A DNA stretch of 64,000 bases, taken from the NCBI RefSeq assembly GCF_034927245.1, contig NZ_JAYFQK010000040.1, forward strand, positions 9,031 through 73,030, in the 5' to 3' direction. The notes beneath the pieces are model-generated. The model ran no database searches. It saw only the letters and a list, made by a program, of their open reading frames with translations, and was not told the origin of the DNA. This stretch comes from Desulfitobacterium_A sp034927245. GTDB lineage: Bacteria; Bacillota; Desulfitobacteriia; Desulfitobacteriales; Desulfitobacteriaceae. This document shows positions 18,431 through 26,848 of this stretch, in pieces; position 1 is the stretch's first letter, and each line of letters starts with the position of its first letter. Both the position numbers and the translations under genes were made by a program.

Positions 18431-19426
18431 ATGTTTATGCCAAAAGGAATATGGATTTTTATAGAACATTCGAATGGAAAGATTCGTAAAGTTTCACTTG
18501 AGGTCTTGAGTCAAGGCCGCAAAATTGCGGATCAAACCGGTGAATCCCTTGTCGCGGTTATTGCGGGAGAAGGCATCGGCGGCTTTGCTAAGGAAGTTGC
18601 AGAGTATGGCGCTGATCAAGTGTATCTTCTTGATTCTCCTCAATTGGCTCAGTATACAACAGGTGCTTATACCTCGGCTTTGAACAAACTTATTCGCGAA
18701 CAAGAACCACTAGCCTTTTTGATGGGGCACACCGGTCTGGGTAAAGACCTAGCACCACGTTTAGCACAACGATTAGGTGTCGGTCTTGCCTCAGATATCT
18801 TAGATATTGAAGTCGATCCTGAAAAATTCCTCGTTTTTAAACGCCCTGTGTATACGGGAAGTGCATTCAGTACTGTTGAGACAACAAGCCGTCCTGTTCT
18901 GGCAACCGTTCGTGCTAAATCATTCCTGGTGGCTGATCCGGATCCTTCGCGTCAAGCAGAAGTTATTGAGGCCCCTGTTAACATTGATCCGGCTGATCTG
19001 AAGGTGATTTTGAAAGAAGTTGCTATTGCAGCTTCTAGCCGCCCTGCTCTTACTGAAGCGGATATTGTTGTTTCAGGCGGCCGCGGAATGAAAGGACCGG
19101 AGAACTTTGCCATACTTGAAGAATTGGCAGATGTTGTTGGTGGAGCAGTAGGAGCCTCCAGAGCAGCATGCGATTCAGGCTGGATTGCCAACGGCTTCCA
19201 AGTAGGACAGACAGGAAGCATTGTTGCTCCCACAATCTATATTGCCTGCGGAATTAGCGGTGCGATTCAACACTTAGCGGGCATGAATGCTTCTAAAGTT
19301 ATCATTGCAATCAACAAAGACCCCGAGGCTAACATTTTCAATGTAGCTGACTATGGAATCGTAGGGGATCTTTTTGAAGTGGTACCTCTCCTTACTCAGG
19401 AATTTAAGCAATTGGTTAATAGCTAA
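18431..19426 (+). CDS. etfA: electron transfer flavoprotein alpha subunit
   Basis: A 331-residue EtfA with an N-terminal Rossmann-like domain and a C-terminal FAD domain. The FAD motifs are VSGGRGMKGPENF, GASRAACDSGWI, QVGQTGSIVAPTIYIACGIS and the closing INKDPEANIF. It forms a heterodimer with EtfB. ATG 18431 lies 6 bases after AAAGGAG; GTG 18428 and ATG 18437 are alternatives. The order acyl-CoA dehydrogenase, etfB, etfA, Fe-S oxidoreductase is a complete electron route to the membrane. Confidence 0.95.
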   Translation: MFMPKGIWIFIEHSNGKIRKVSLEVLSQGRKIADQTGESLVAVIAGEGIGGFAKEVAEYGADQVYLLDSPQLAQYTTGAYTSALNKLIREQEPLAFLMGHTGLGKDLAPRLAQRLGVGLASDILDIEVDPEKFLVFKRPVYTGSAFSTVETTSRPVLATVRAKSFLVADPDPSRQAEVIEAPVNIDPADLKVILKEVAIAASSRPALTEADIVVSGGRGMKGPENFAILEELADVVGGAVGASRAACDSGWIANGFQVGQTGSIVAPTIYIACGISGAIQHLAGMNASKVIIAINKDPEANIFNVADYGIVGDLFEVVPLLTQEFKQLVNS

Positions 19427-19455
19427 TACCCAAAGTTTATAAATTAAAATGTCAG

Positions 19456-19561
19456 CTCGCACGGGGAATACGGCGACTCACCAAAAGTTTGATCTTGCCT
19501 TAGATTAAAGGGGAGTTTATCCTGTTGTTCTCCGCGCGAGACTCCATTTCAGTCTCTTTTT
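19456..19561 (+). promoter_or_regulatory. candidate attenuator: long stem overlapping an intrinsic terminator
   Basis: CTCGCACGGGGAA (19456-19468) pairs with TTCTCCGCGCGAG (19528-19540), closing a domain of about 85 nt. A terminator hairpin GAGACT...AGTCTC (19538-19556) followed by TTTTT uses the last three bases of that stem. GGAGT at 19512-19516 can also pair with ACTCC at 19541-19545. The stems are mutually exclusive, as in riboswitch or attenuator leaders. It lies between etfA and the Fe-S oxidoreductase gene. I recognise no known riboswitch class. Confidence 0.45.
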
Positions 19562-19626
19562 ATATAGAACTTTAGGAGTTTTAAGAGTGGGTTAGGATAT
19601 ATATTTTTAGAGGAGGAGAAGGGCAT

Positions 19627-21693
19627 ATGCCTACACGTGAGCTTTATTGGAACATTGATGGACATTGGTTAATTTATCCCTTGTTCCTGATTGCTTTTGG
19701 GTTCATTGTCTACGGTTATTGGAAACGCATACGTCTCTGGAAGCTGGGACAGCCTGAGAATCGTTGGCGTGATGTTTGGGCAGGGATTAAAGATATCTTT
19801 GTTTACGGTATTTTTCATTATCGAATACTCAAAGATAAATACCCCGGTATTATGCATTTTCTTATTTTATGGGGTTTTATTTTTTTAGGATTTGCTACAA
19901 CGATTGTAGCCTTGCAGGCTGATTTCGGTCTTAATTTTTTCCATGGCGTTCTTTATGTGTTTATAAAATTAACCGCAAATGCTTTTGGCTTATTGGCCGT
20001 TGTAGGTTTGATTATGGCGCTGTGGCGGCGTTATGTTGAAAAACCGGATCGCTTAGATAATAAAAAGGGAGCCGGTGACGGATTCGTTCTCGTGCTCATT
20101 TTGGCTATCCTTATTACAGGTTTTATTACCGAAGCTGTTCGTATCGTGGCTAATAATGATCCATGGGCTGCTTATGGTTTTGTGGGATATTGGATTTCCC
20201 CCTTGTTTAGTGGGATGAGTGCTGAAAGTCTCAGTGCTTTCCATCGTTTCCTCTGGTGGTTCCATCTTTTACTTGCCTTTACTTTCTTGGGCGCTATACC
20301 CTATACAAAACTTACCCATATTTTATTGGCACCTGCGAACCAATTTTTGAGAAAACGCGGACCTATCGGGGTTCCGGAAAAAATCGATTTTGAAGATGAA
20401 AGCCTCGAGACTTTTGGAAAAAGCAAACTGCGTGAATTTTCTTGGAAAACGCTCTTTAATTCAGATGCCTGCATTCGCTGCGGAAGATGTCAAGATAATT
20501 GTCCCGCCTACTTAAGCGGTAAACATTTAAACCCGAAGCAGGTTATCCAAGATATGCGTGACTATATGGAAGAAGTGGGCGAAGCGTATGGTAATTACGC
20601 TAAAGCTCATCCTGCTGTAGCCGTAGCGGGTGCGGAAGGTTCAGAGGAAGCTGCGGCTGCCGTCGAAGCTCCTTCCGAAGAGGAACTTGGGCTTCGTAAT
20701 TTGATCGGCGATGTTATTCCGGAAGAAGATCTATGGGCATGTACGACTTGCCGTTCTTGTGAACAACAATGTCCGATTTTCGTTGAGCATGTCGATAAGA
20801 CAATTGATATGCGCCGTAATTTAGTCCTAATGGAAAGCCGCTTCCCAGCGGAGGCTCAACTCGCTTTTAAAAATATGGAAAACAACGGCAACCCTTGGGG
20901 TATTGGTTGGACGAAACGAGCCGAGCATTTGACAAGCCTGGGAGTGCCGACATTGGAGGAAAATCCTGAACCTGAAATTCTTTATTGGCCGGGTTGCTCC
21001 GGAGCATATGATATGCGGAACCAAAAAGTTTCTTCGGCATTTGTAAAACTCTTGCAGAAAGCCAATGTTAACTTTTCGATTATCGGCAATGAGGAAAAGT
21101 GTTGCGGTGATTCGGCTCGCCGCCTAGGAAATGAGTATTTGTTCTTCTCCCTAGCCACGGAAAATATTGAGGTTATGAATAGTCATGGTATTAAGAAAAT
21201 TGTTACTCAATGTCCGCACTGCTTTAATGTTTTGAAACAAGATTATCCCGAATTCGGCGGTAATTACGAAGTTATTCACCATACTCAATACTTATATGAG
21301 CTACTGAAGTCCGGACGACTGAAGTTAAATAAAGCGGAGAATAATCCAACGATTACCTACCATGATTCTTGTTACCTCGGTCGCTACCATCAAATCTATG
21401 AGGAACCCCGCGAACTGCTTAAAGCCGCAGGATTCACAACTTTGGAAATGTCTCGTAATCACGAGAAGAGCTTCTGTTGCGGTGCCGGCGGTGGTCGGAT
21501 GTGGCTTGAGGAGAAAGAAGGAAAACGGATTAATGAGATGCGGACAGATGAAGCGCTGGCAACCCATGCTGATTTTGTAGGAACTGCATGTCCGTTCTGT
21601 TTAACGATGATTAATGACGGAATTGCTGCTCGTGAAGCAGAAGAGAAAGTTAAGGCCCAAGACATTGCGGAAATTCTTGCTTCAAGAATATAG
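19627..21693 (+). CDS. membrane Fe-S oxidoreductase, ETF:(mena)quinone oxidoreductase type
   Basis: A 688-residue fusion. An N-terminal membrane domain (about 1-240, NarI/cytochrome-b-like segments) is followed by a ferredoxin domain with two cluster motifs, CIRCGRCQDNCPA (about 281-293) and CTTCRSCEQQCPI (about 372-384), and two CCG domains (about 455-660) with PGCSGAYD, KCCGDSARRLG, SCYLGRYH and FCCGAGGG. This is the heterodisulfide-reductase-like (DUF224) family linked to EtfAB in syntrophic and sulfate-reducing Firmicutes, where it passes electrons from ETF to quinone. An acidic/Ala-rich insert separates the two ferredoxin motifs. ATG 19627 follows GAGGAGGAG. Its position directly after etfBA supports the role; the acceptor quinone is inferred. 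Confidence 0.9.
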   Translation: MPTRELYWNIDGHWLIYPLFLIAFGFIVYGYWKRIRLWKLGQPENRWRDVWAGIKDIFVYGIFHYRILKDKYPGIMHFLILWGFIFLGFATTIVALQADFGLNFFHGVLYVFIKLTANAFGLLAVVGLIMALWRRYVEKPDRLDNKKGAGDGFVLVLILAILITGFITEAVRIVANNDPWAAYGFVGYWISPLFSGMSAESLSAFHRFLWWFHLLLAFTFLGAIPYTKLTHILLAPANQFLRKRGPIGVPEKIDFEDESLETFGKSKLREFSWKTLFNSDACIRCGRCQDNCPAYLSGKHLNPKQVIQDMRDYMEEVGEAYGNYAKAHPAVAVAGAEGSEEAAAAVEAPSEEELGLRNLIGDVIPEEDLWACTTCRSCEQQCPIFVEHVDKTIDMRRNLVLMESRFPAEAQLAFKNMENNGNPWGIGWTKRAEHLTSLGVPTLEENPEPEILYWPGCSGAYDMRNQKVSSAFVKLLQKANVNFSIIGNEEKCCGDSARRLGNEYLFFSLATENIEVMNSHGIKKIVTQCPHCFNVLKQDYPEFGGNYEVIHHTQYLYELLKSGRLKLNKAENNPTITYHDSCYLGRYHQIYEEPRELLKAAGFTTLEMSRNHEKSFCCGAGGGRMWLEEKEGKRINEMRTDEALATHADFVGTACPFCLTMINDGIAAREAEEKVKAQDIAEILASRI

Positions 21694-21740
21694 GTAGTTA
21701 AGGACTTTGACATCAATGATTATAGAGAAGAGGAGTAAAT

Positions 21741-22919
21741 ATGAGAGAAGTTGTTATTGTAAGTGCAGTTAGAACACCTGTTGGCGCATTCGAAGGTAAG
21801 GTCGGACAACTGACAGGTACGGAGCTTGGAAGTATTGTTATCAAGGAAGCAATTAACAGAGCAAATATTAAACCGGAACAAGTTGATGAAGTAATTATGG
21901 GTAATGTCCTAAGTGCGGCAATGGGCCAAAATCCCGCACGCCAAGCTTCAATCAATGCCGGGTTGCCAATCGAGGTCCCCGCATGGACAGTGAGCAAAGT
22001 TTGCGGGTCCGGTTTAAAAGCTGTTGTTTGTGCAGCACAAGCAATTATTGCAGAAGATGCCGATATTATCGTTGCCGGCGGGATGGAAAGCATGACCGGT
22101 GCGGCTTTTGCATTACCGAAGGCTCGTAAAGGTTATCGTATGGGAAATGATGTTTTAGTAGATACCATGATCAACGACGGATTAACAGATGCCTTCCATC
22201 ATATTCATATGGGTATGACCGCTGAAAATATCGCCGAGAAATTTGGAATTTCGCGTGAACAACAAGATGAACTGGCCGCCCGCAGTCAAAACCGTGCCGA
22301 GGCTGCAATCAAATCCGGCCGATTTGCGGACGAGATTGTCCCTGTGACCATACCTCAAAGAAAAGGAGAGCCTCTTGTTGTCAGTCAGGATGAATTTCCG
22401 AGATTCGGAACAACCCCGGAAACACTTGCAAAACTGAAACCGGCATTTAAGAAGGATGGAACAGTTACAGCCGGTAATGCCTCCGGAATTAATGATGGTG
22501 CAGCCGCTTTTGTTGTAATGTCGAAAGAGAAAGCTGAAGAATTGGGATTACCGATTATGGCTAAGATTACTTCCTGGGCTTCAGCTGGGGTTGATCCGTT
22601 AATCATGGGTACAGGTCCGATTCCGGCATCCCGCAAAGCATTGAAAAAAGCCGGTCTCAAGATTGAAGATATAGATCTTGTTGAAGCAAACGAAGCATTT
22701 GCAGCTCAAGCTCAAGAAGTCACGAATGAACTTCATCTTGATATCGAAAAGACGAATGTAAATGGTGGAGCAATCGCTCTTGGTCACCCCATCGGTGCCT
22801 CCGGTGCTCGTATTCTTGTGACACTGCTCTATGAGATGAGCAAGCGTGATGCCCAACGCGGACTGGCGACACTTTGTATTGGCGGCGGACAGGGAATCGC
22901 TATGATTGTTGAGAAATAG
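21741..22919 (+). CDS. acetyl-CoA C-acetyltransferase (thiolase)
   Basis: A 392-residue thiolase (2 acetyl-CoA reversibly to acetoacetyl-CoA, or thiolysis in the oxidative direction). The catalytic residues are Cys88 (VCGSGLKAV), His349 (GGAIALGHPIGASGAR) and Cys379 (TLCIGGGQG), in the usual places for the AtoB/ThlA group. The start VVIVSAVRTPVGAFEG is canonical. It follows the Fe-S oxidoreductase by 47 bases and precedes crotonase by 29, completing the beta-oxidation set. Confidence 0.95.
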   Translation: MREVVIVSAVRTPVGAFEGKVGQLTGTELGSIVIKEAINRANIKPEQVDEVIMGNVLSAAMGQNPARQASINAGLPIEVPAWTVSKVCGSGLKAVVCAAQAIIAEDADIIVAGGMESMTGAAFALPKARKGYRMGNDVLVDTMINDGLTDAFHHIHMGMTAENIAEKFGISREQQDELAARSQNRAEAAIKSGRFADEIVPVTIPQRKGEPLVVSQDEFPRFGTTPETLAKLKPAFKKDGTVTAGNASGINDGAAAFVVMSKEKAEELGLPIMAKITSWASAGVDPLIMGTGPIPASRKALKKAGLKIEDIDLVEANEAFAAQAQEVTNELHLDIEKTNVNGGAIALGHPIGASGARILVTLLYEMSKRDAQRGLATLCIGGGQGIAMIVEK

Positions 22920-22948
22920 GCGATAACAGAAATAGGGGAGGCAAGGTT

Positions 22949-23731
22949 ATGGATTTTGAAAATCTAATCCTCGAATATCATGACCATATTGCTTTATTAA
23001 AAATCAATCGTCCGAAAGCGTTGAATGCTTTAAATGGTGAAACGTTAAAAGAACTGTCACAGGCATTTGCCCTAATTGCCGACGATACGAATATACGTGT
23101 GGTTCTTTTGACAGGCAGCGGAGAAAAAGCTTTCGTTGCAGGCGCAGATATCGCTCAAATGAGCAGCATGAATTCCCAACAAGCGAGACGTTTTAGTCAG
23201 TTGGGTCATAACGTCATGAATCAAATTGAGAATTTGCCCCAACCCGTAATAGCTGCAGTTAACGGCTTTGCTCTGGGTGGAGGTACGGAACTGGCCATGT
23301 CTTGTGATTTACGCCTAGCCAGTGAAAAAGCAAAATTCGGTCAACCTGAAGTAACTCTGGGACTTCTAGCTGGATTTGGGGGAACGCAACGTTTAGCACG
23401 CTTAGTGGGAGGCGGCAGAGCAAGTGAAATTCTGTTTACGGGAGATATGATCGATGCGCAGGAAGCATATCGAATTGGTCTTGTAAACCGAGTCTATTCC
23501 CAGGATGAGCTGATGAATGAAGCAATGAAGCTCGCTCAAAAAATATCCTCACGTGCTCCTCTCGGTGTTCAACTCTCGAAGACGGCCATTCAAAGAGGAC
23601 AGAATATGGATATTGTGACAGGTCAGGACTATGAAGCAGAAGTTTTTGGACAGCTTTTCAGCACTCAGGATCAAAAAGAAGGGTGCTCGGCTTTCCTCGA
23701 AAAACGGCAGGCTATTTTTCAGGGGCATTAA
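22949..23731 (+). CDS. enoyl-CoA hydratase (crotonase)
   Basis: A 260-residue crotonase-fold hydratase (crotonyl-CoA to 3-hydroxybutyryl-CoA). The oxyanion-hole segments are AFVAGADIAQM and NGFALGGGTELAMSCDLRLA. The two catalytic glutamates, Glu114 and Glu134, are both present at the 20-residue spacing of true hydratases, which argues against an isomerase or decarboxylase relative. It is the last gene of the cluster, followed by a strong terminator. Confidence 0.93.
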   Translation: MDFENLILEYHDHIALLKINRPKALNALNGETLKELSQAFALIADDTNIRVVLLTGSGEKAFVAGADIAQMSSMNSQQARRFSQLGHNVMNQIENLPQPVIAAVNGFALGGGTELAMSCDLRLASEKAKFGQPEVTLGLLAGFGGTQRLARLVGGGRASEILFTGDMIDAQEAYRIGLVNRVYSQDELMNEAMKLAQKISSRAPLGVQLSKTAIQRGQNMDIVTGQDYEAEVFGQLFSTQDQKEGCSAFLEKRQAIFQGH

Positions 23732-23747
23732 TAGAATCCATCCAATA

Positions 23748-23793
23748 AAGGGATAGAGGAAGTTAGTTTAACTTTTTCTATCCCTTGTTTTAT
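23748..23793 (+). terminator. terminator of the beta-oxidation cluster
   Basis: AAGGGATAGAGGAAGTT pairs with AACTTTTTCTATCCCTT (23770-23786), followed by GTTTTAT. A long near-perfect stem directly after the crotonase gene. Confidence 0.88.
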
Positions 23794-23838
23794 ATAAAGT
23801 CAGATAATAAAATAAATCCTACAAGTTTTATCAAGTTC

Positions 23839-23847
23839 TGATATAAT
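23839..23847 (+). promoter_or_regulatory. extended -10 promoter for the M24 peptidase gene
   Basis: TGATATAAT is an extended -10 element 35 bases before the ATG. The -35 region is not convincing. Confidence 0.4.
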
Positions 23848-23881
23848 TACAACATAGTAATTGATATTAAGGAGGATTTCA

Positions 23882-25066
23882 ATGGTTCCCCGCACAGAAC
23901 TCGAGAGAAGATGGCTTGGTTTTAAAAAAGTACTCCAAAACCAAAAAATAGATGGTGCCTTACTTACCCAGCGAGCGGATACTTTATATTTCAGTGGAAC
24001 CGCCCAGAATATCCATGTTTATATTCCGGCGGATGGCCAGCCTTTGGTTTTTGCGTACCGTGATATTCAGCGTGCTCAAGAGGAATGTCCTTGGAGGATT
24101 ATTCCGCTAAAAGGAATATCAAAAATACCGGAATTACTTATAGGCTCTGGTTATATGTACCCGAAAGTTCTCGGCTTGGAATATGATGTTCTTCCTGTCG
24201 CAAACTATCAACGATATAGTAAAAGTTTAGTTGATTCCCGGTTTGTCGATATTTCCTATCAATTGCGGTTGTTCAGAGCGGTTAAGTCGGAATGGGAAAT
24301 CGAGCAAATTGAAGAAACAGGTAAGATTTATACAGCACTTTGTGAGTATGTACCATCTGTATTGAAGGAGGGTATTACCGAGATTGAATTAGAAGCCTTA
24401 CTTGAACTTAGAGCTCGAAAGCTTGGTCATGAGTCAATGATTCGTGTGCGCGGTTTTGGTTCTGAGTTCCATTTTGGGCAAGTTTTAAGCGGCCCTCGTG
24501 CCGCACTGCCCAGCTATTTTGATGGACCACTTGGCGGGCTAGGTGCTTCTTTTTCTCATCCTTTTGGCTCATCTTCTCTACCGATTCCTCTTAATATGCC
24601 TATTATTATCGATTTAGTACTCATGAAACATGGTTATCAAATTGATACGACTCGGGCTTTTGCACTTGGAGAGGTTTCAGACGTTTTTAAGGAAGCTTAT
24701 GAATATTCGCTTGAGGCTGAAGAGAGGATCCGTCAGGCACTGGTGCCCGGTCGAGTAACCGGTGAAATATATGAAGAGATTTTAGCTTGGGTTCGTAAAG
24801 AAACACCCTATGCTGATAACTTTATGGGTTTTGGCGCAACACAAGTAAAATTTGTGGGTCATGGTATTGGGCTGGAGCTTGATGAACTTCCGACCATTAG
24901 CAAGGGTGCGAAAGAAGTACTTCAACGCGGGATGACGATTGCTATTGAACCAAAGTTTGTATTTCCAAACATAGGGGCTATAGGCGTTGAAGATACTGTC
25001 GTTGTGGAAGGGGAGAAAGGAGCACGGTTTTTATGCGGATATCCCCGCAACATTGTAAGCGTTTAA
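23882..25066 (+). CDS. M24-family metallopeptidase (Xaa-Pro aminopeptidase-like)
   Basis: A 394-residue protein with a creatinase-like N-terminal domain and a C-terminal pita-bread domain. All five metal ligands are visible: Asp in IIIDLVLMKHG and Asp in YQIDTTR (about 243-256), His in VGHGIGLELDELP, Glu in TIAIEPKFVFP and Glu in GVEDTVVVEG. It probably cleaves Xaa-Pro or related dipeptides in the cytoplasm. ATG 23882 has AAGGAGG 6 bases upstream; the frame opens seven codons earlier, but that would place the ribosome-binding site inside the gene. Confidence 0.9.
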   Translation: MVPRTELERRWLGFKKVLQNQKIDGALLTQRADTLYFSGTAQNIHVYIPADGQPLVFAYRDIQRAQEECPWRIIPLKGISKIPELLIGSGYMYPKVLGLEYDVLPVANYQRYSKSLVDSRFVDISYQLRLFRAVKSEWEIEQIEETGKIYTALCEYVPSVLKEGITEIELEALLELRARKLGHESMIRVRGFGSEFHFGQVLSGPRAALPSYFDGPLGGLGASFSHPFGSSSLPIPLNMPIIIDLVLMKHGYQIDTTRAFALGEVSDVFKEAYEYSLEAEERIRQALVPGRVTGEIYEEILAWVRKETPYADNFMGFGATQVKFVGHGIGLELDELPTISKGAKEVLQRGMTIAIEPKFVFPNIGAIGVEDTVVVEGEKGARFLCGYPRNIVSV

Positions 25067-25108
25067 GCTAATTGATTTGTAAAATTTGATTTAATGAGGC
25101 GATTCTTT

Positions 25109-26197
25109 ATGCCGAGCTTCATTGGCGCAAGAGTTCTGAAAACCGGAATAGGAGTTACAATTGCTCTAGTCATTTGTGAAGCTTTAAAAATAGTTCCTTC
25201 TACATTTGCAGCAATTACAGTAGTTGTAAATATGCTTCCATCGGTCAATAAAGCATTGACCGATGCATGGTCACAAATCCGGGTTCACCTCCTTGGGGTA
25301 ATTCTCGCTACTTTTCTAGGTATATTACATTGGAACAACCCCTTTGGGATTGGTGTCGCAGTTATTCTTATCATCATGATCGCTAACCGTCTGGGGTGGG
25401 CGGGAACAGTTACTCCGGGTATAGTTTCAATTATTTTTATCCTTGATGCTCCCCCAGAGCAATTTTTAATGCATGCTGCAACGCGTTCGCTGAGTATTTT
25501 TATTGGTCTCGGGGTTGCGTTAGTAACGAATCGTGTTTTAGCCCCACCGCGGTATAAGAAGCTGCTCTTAGAGAAGCTACAAAATTTATTTCACGATTCA
25601 TCTGCTTATTTTATCGAAAGTGTGCGCTCTTTTGTCCAAGCCACATATTTAAAAGAGTATGAAAAAACCAATATAGTGGATTTAGAAACACGAGTAGAAG
25701 AAATCCTTGGGCTGCATGAGCATGCCCGGGATGAATTTCTACCCGAAGAAAATACTTATCTTGTAGAAAAGCTGATTGAGATCTGCCAGGGTTTTGTGGA
25801 GCGTGGTCAAAACATTGAGGATATGACGTATCAAAGGGTTAAACGACGTCTCTCACCTGATTCTCCTTTAATGTTTCAAGAAATTAGTCCTGCCTTTCAG
25901 AATCTGCTTGATATTCTTCTATTGGGAGATAAGCGATTAGAAGCATTGACATATCAGATTTCCGATAATCTCTATAAACTGCATTCCTCGATGATTTCTA
26001 AATCAGATGACCTTGAATACTGGGCTAAATTTGATGAAGCTATGGCAACTTGGCAGGGTGAAGTGAGCGGCGTTTTCTATTTACGTGCGATGATGGAGGT
26101 TGCAGTCGTGGCAACCGAAATGCGCTGGGCGGCACGCCGTTTAAAAAGGATTTATAATCTTGGCTCGTTCAAAAAAGCGGAGCAAAAAACAGAATAA
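25109..26197 (+). CDS. aromatic acid exporter (ArAE/FUSC)-family membrane protein
   Basis: A 362-residue protein. The N-terminal about 150 residues form four to six membrane segments (MPSFIGARVLKTGIGVTIAL onward) and the rest is a helical cytoplasmic domain with coiled-coil character. This is the ArAE_1/YqjA-like architecture of putative aromatic-acid efflux proteins in Firmicutes; transport has not been shown for most members. ATG 25109 has GAGG 8 bases upstream, whereas the ATG at 25094 has none. It starts 42 bases after the peptidase stop, in the same direction. Confidence 0.8.
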   Translation: MPSFIGARVLKTGIGVTIALVICEALKIVPSTFAAITVVVNMLPSVNKALTDAWSQIRVHLLGVILATFLGILHWNNPFGIGVAVILIIMIANRLGWAGTVTPGIVSIIFILDAPPEQFLMHAATRSLSIFIGLGVALVTNRVLAPPRYKKLLLEKLQNLFHDSSAYFIESVRSFVQATYLKEYEKTNIVDLETRVEEILGLHEHARDEFLPEENTYLVEKLIEICQGFVERGQNIEDMTYQRVKRRLSPDSPLMFQEISPAFQNLLDILLLGDKRLEALTYQISDNLYKLHSSMISKSDDLEYWAKFDEAMATWQGEVSGVFYLRAMMEVAVVATEMRWAARRLKRIYNLGSFKKAEQKTE

Positions 26198-26246
26198 AAC
26201 ATGATAATTGGGGAAAATTAATTAGACTAAGAAAGGGGGATTTCTT

Positions 26247-26384
26247 GTGTCTAAACCAAAAGAAAGAGATAAAATTGTTGACGTTCAAAAGAAGAAAACG
26301 GTTGAACAATTTAATAAAATTCCTCCCTTTGATAGGCCATATAATGATACTATCGGAGCATCAGATTCTAAGGAACGCGTTTAA
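26247..26384 (+). CDS. small hypothetical protein, 45 aa
   Basis: A short ORF starting with GTG behind GAAAGGGGGA at correct spacing: MSKPKERDKIVDVQKKKTVE... ending DSKERV. It is highly charged, with no membrane segment and no cysteines. The strong ribosome-binding site and the terminator-like hairpin after it support a real gene. Function unknown. Confidence 0.5.
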   Translation: MSKPKERDKIVDVQKKKTVEQFNKIPPFDRPYNDTIGASDSKERV

Positions 26385-26407
26385 TTTTTATTTAATAGAA
26401 ATTGTTT

Positions 26408-26444
26408 AATGGGGCTGTTGTCAAGTAAAACAGCCCCATTTTCG
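26408..26444 (+). terminator. terminator hairpin
   Basis: AATGGGGCTGTT (26408-26419) pairs perfectly with AACAGCCCCATT (26429-26440), followed by TTTC. It is also the left part of a dispersed repeat (see 26411-26472). Confidence 0.75.
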
Positions 26445-26472
26445 TGCGCACATAATTATGGACTATTGCAAA
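26411..26472. repeat. dispersed repeat, copy A
   Basis: About 62 bp: a GGGGCTGTTG...AACAGCCCC hairpin, then CGC, ATAATTATGGA, TAT and GCAAA in the same order and spacing as at 46648-46703. The similarity extends well beyond the hairpin, so it looks like a copied element such as an insertion-sequence or MITE remnant, not two independent terminators. Confidence 0.6.
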
Positions 26473-26569
26473 AGACCCGCAAGCAAGAGTAAACCAAGAA
26501 TTACCAATCATATCAGATAATCTTGTCTCATACGTTTTAGTAAATGTTCACCGGAAAGTGGGGGGGCAC

Positions 26570-26848
26570 ATGACTAAGGAAGACGAGATTCTGGAATTTT
26601 TAGAGGTGCGAATGTTTAAGCCAATCCTTAATTCTTCAACGACCTCAGAACGTTTCAAGGGGGCGACACGCGGTTTAAAAATCCGCCTTAAACAACGCGA
26701 TGCGCAAGGAATGATTGAGTATTTCTGGAGAAATGTCGTTGATGCTACAGCTAAGCATGCAAATTATGGACGAATGTTACAAAATGAAAAGATAGCAGAT
26801 TTCGAGAATGTTGTCGATGATTTTAGAGTTAGATTCAAAGAACTCTAG
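26570..26848 (+). CDS. hypothetical protein, 92 aa
   Basis: A small, mainly helical, Arg/Lys-rich soluble protein (MTKEDEILEFLEVRMFKPIL...) that I do not recognise. ATG 26570 follows a G7 run usable as a ribosome-binding site; the GTG at 26558 precedes that site. Its stop shares the palindrome CTAG with the stop of the convergent gene on the other strand. Confidence 0.65.
   Translation: MTKEDEILEFLEVRMFKPILNSSTTSERFKGATRGLKIRLKQRDAQGMIEYFWRNVVDATAKHANYGRMLQNEKIADFENVVDDFRVRFKEL

Noticed and set aside
19456..19545. Possible TPP riboswitch between etfA and the oxidoreductase (GGGG.. and GATCTTGCC..GATTAAA segments)
   Set aside because: The CUGAGA core and the GAACCUGAUC box are absent, and the gene context is unrelated to thiamine.
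21713..22093. 126-aa minus-strand ORF opposite the thiolase start
   Set aside because: A shadow of the thiolase codons; no initiation signal and no recognisable domain.
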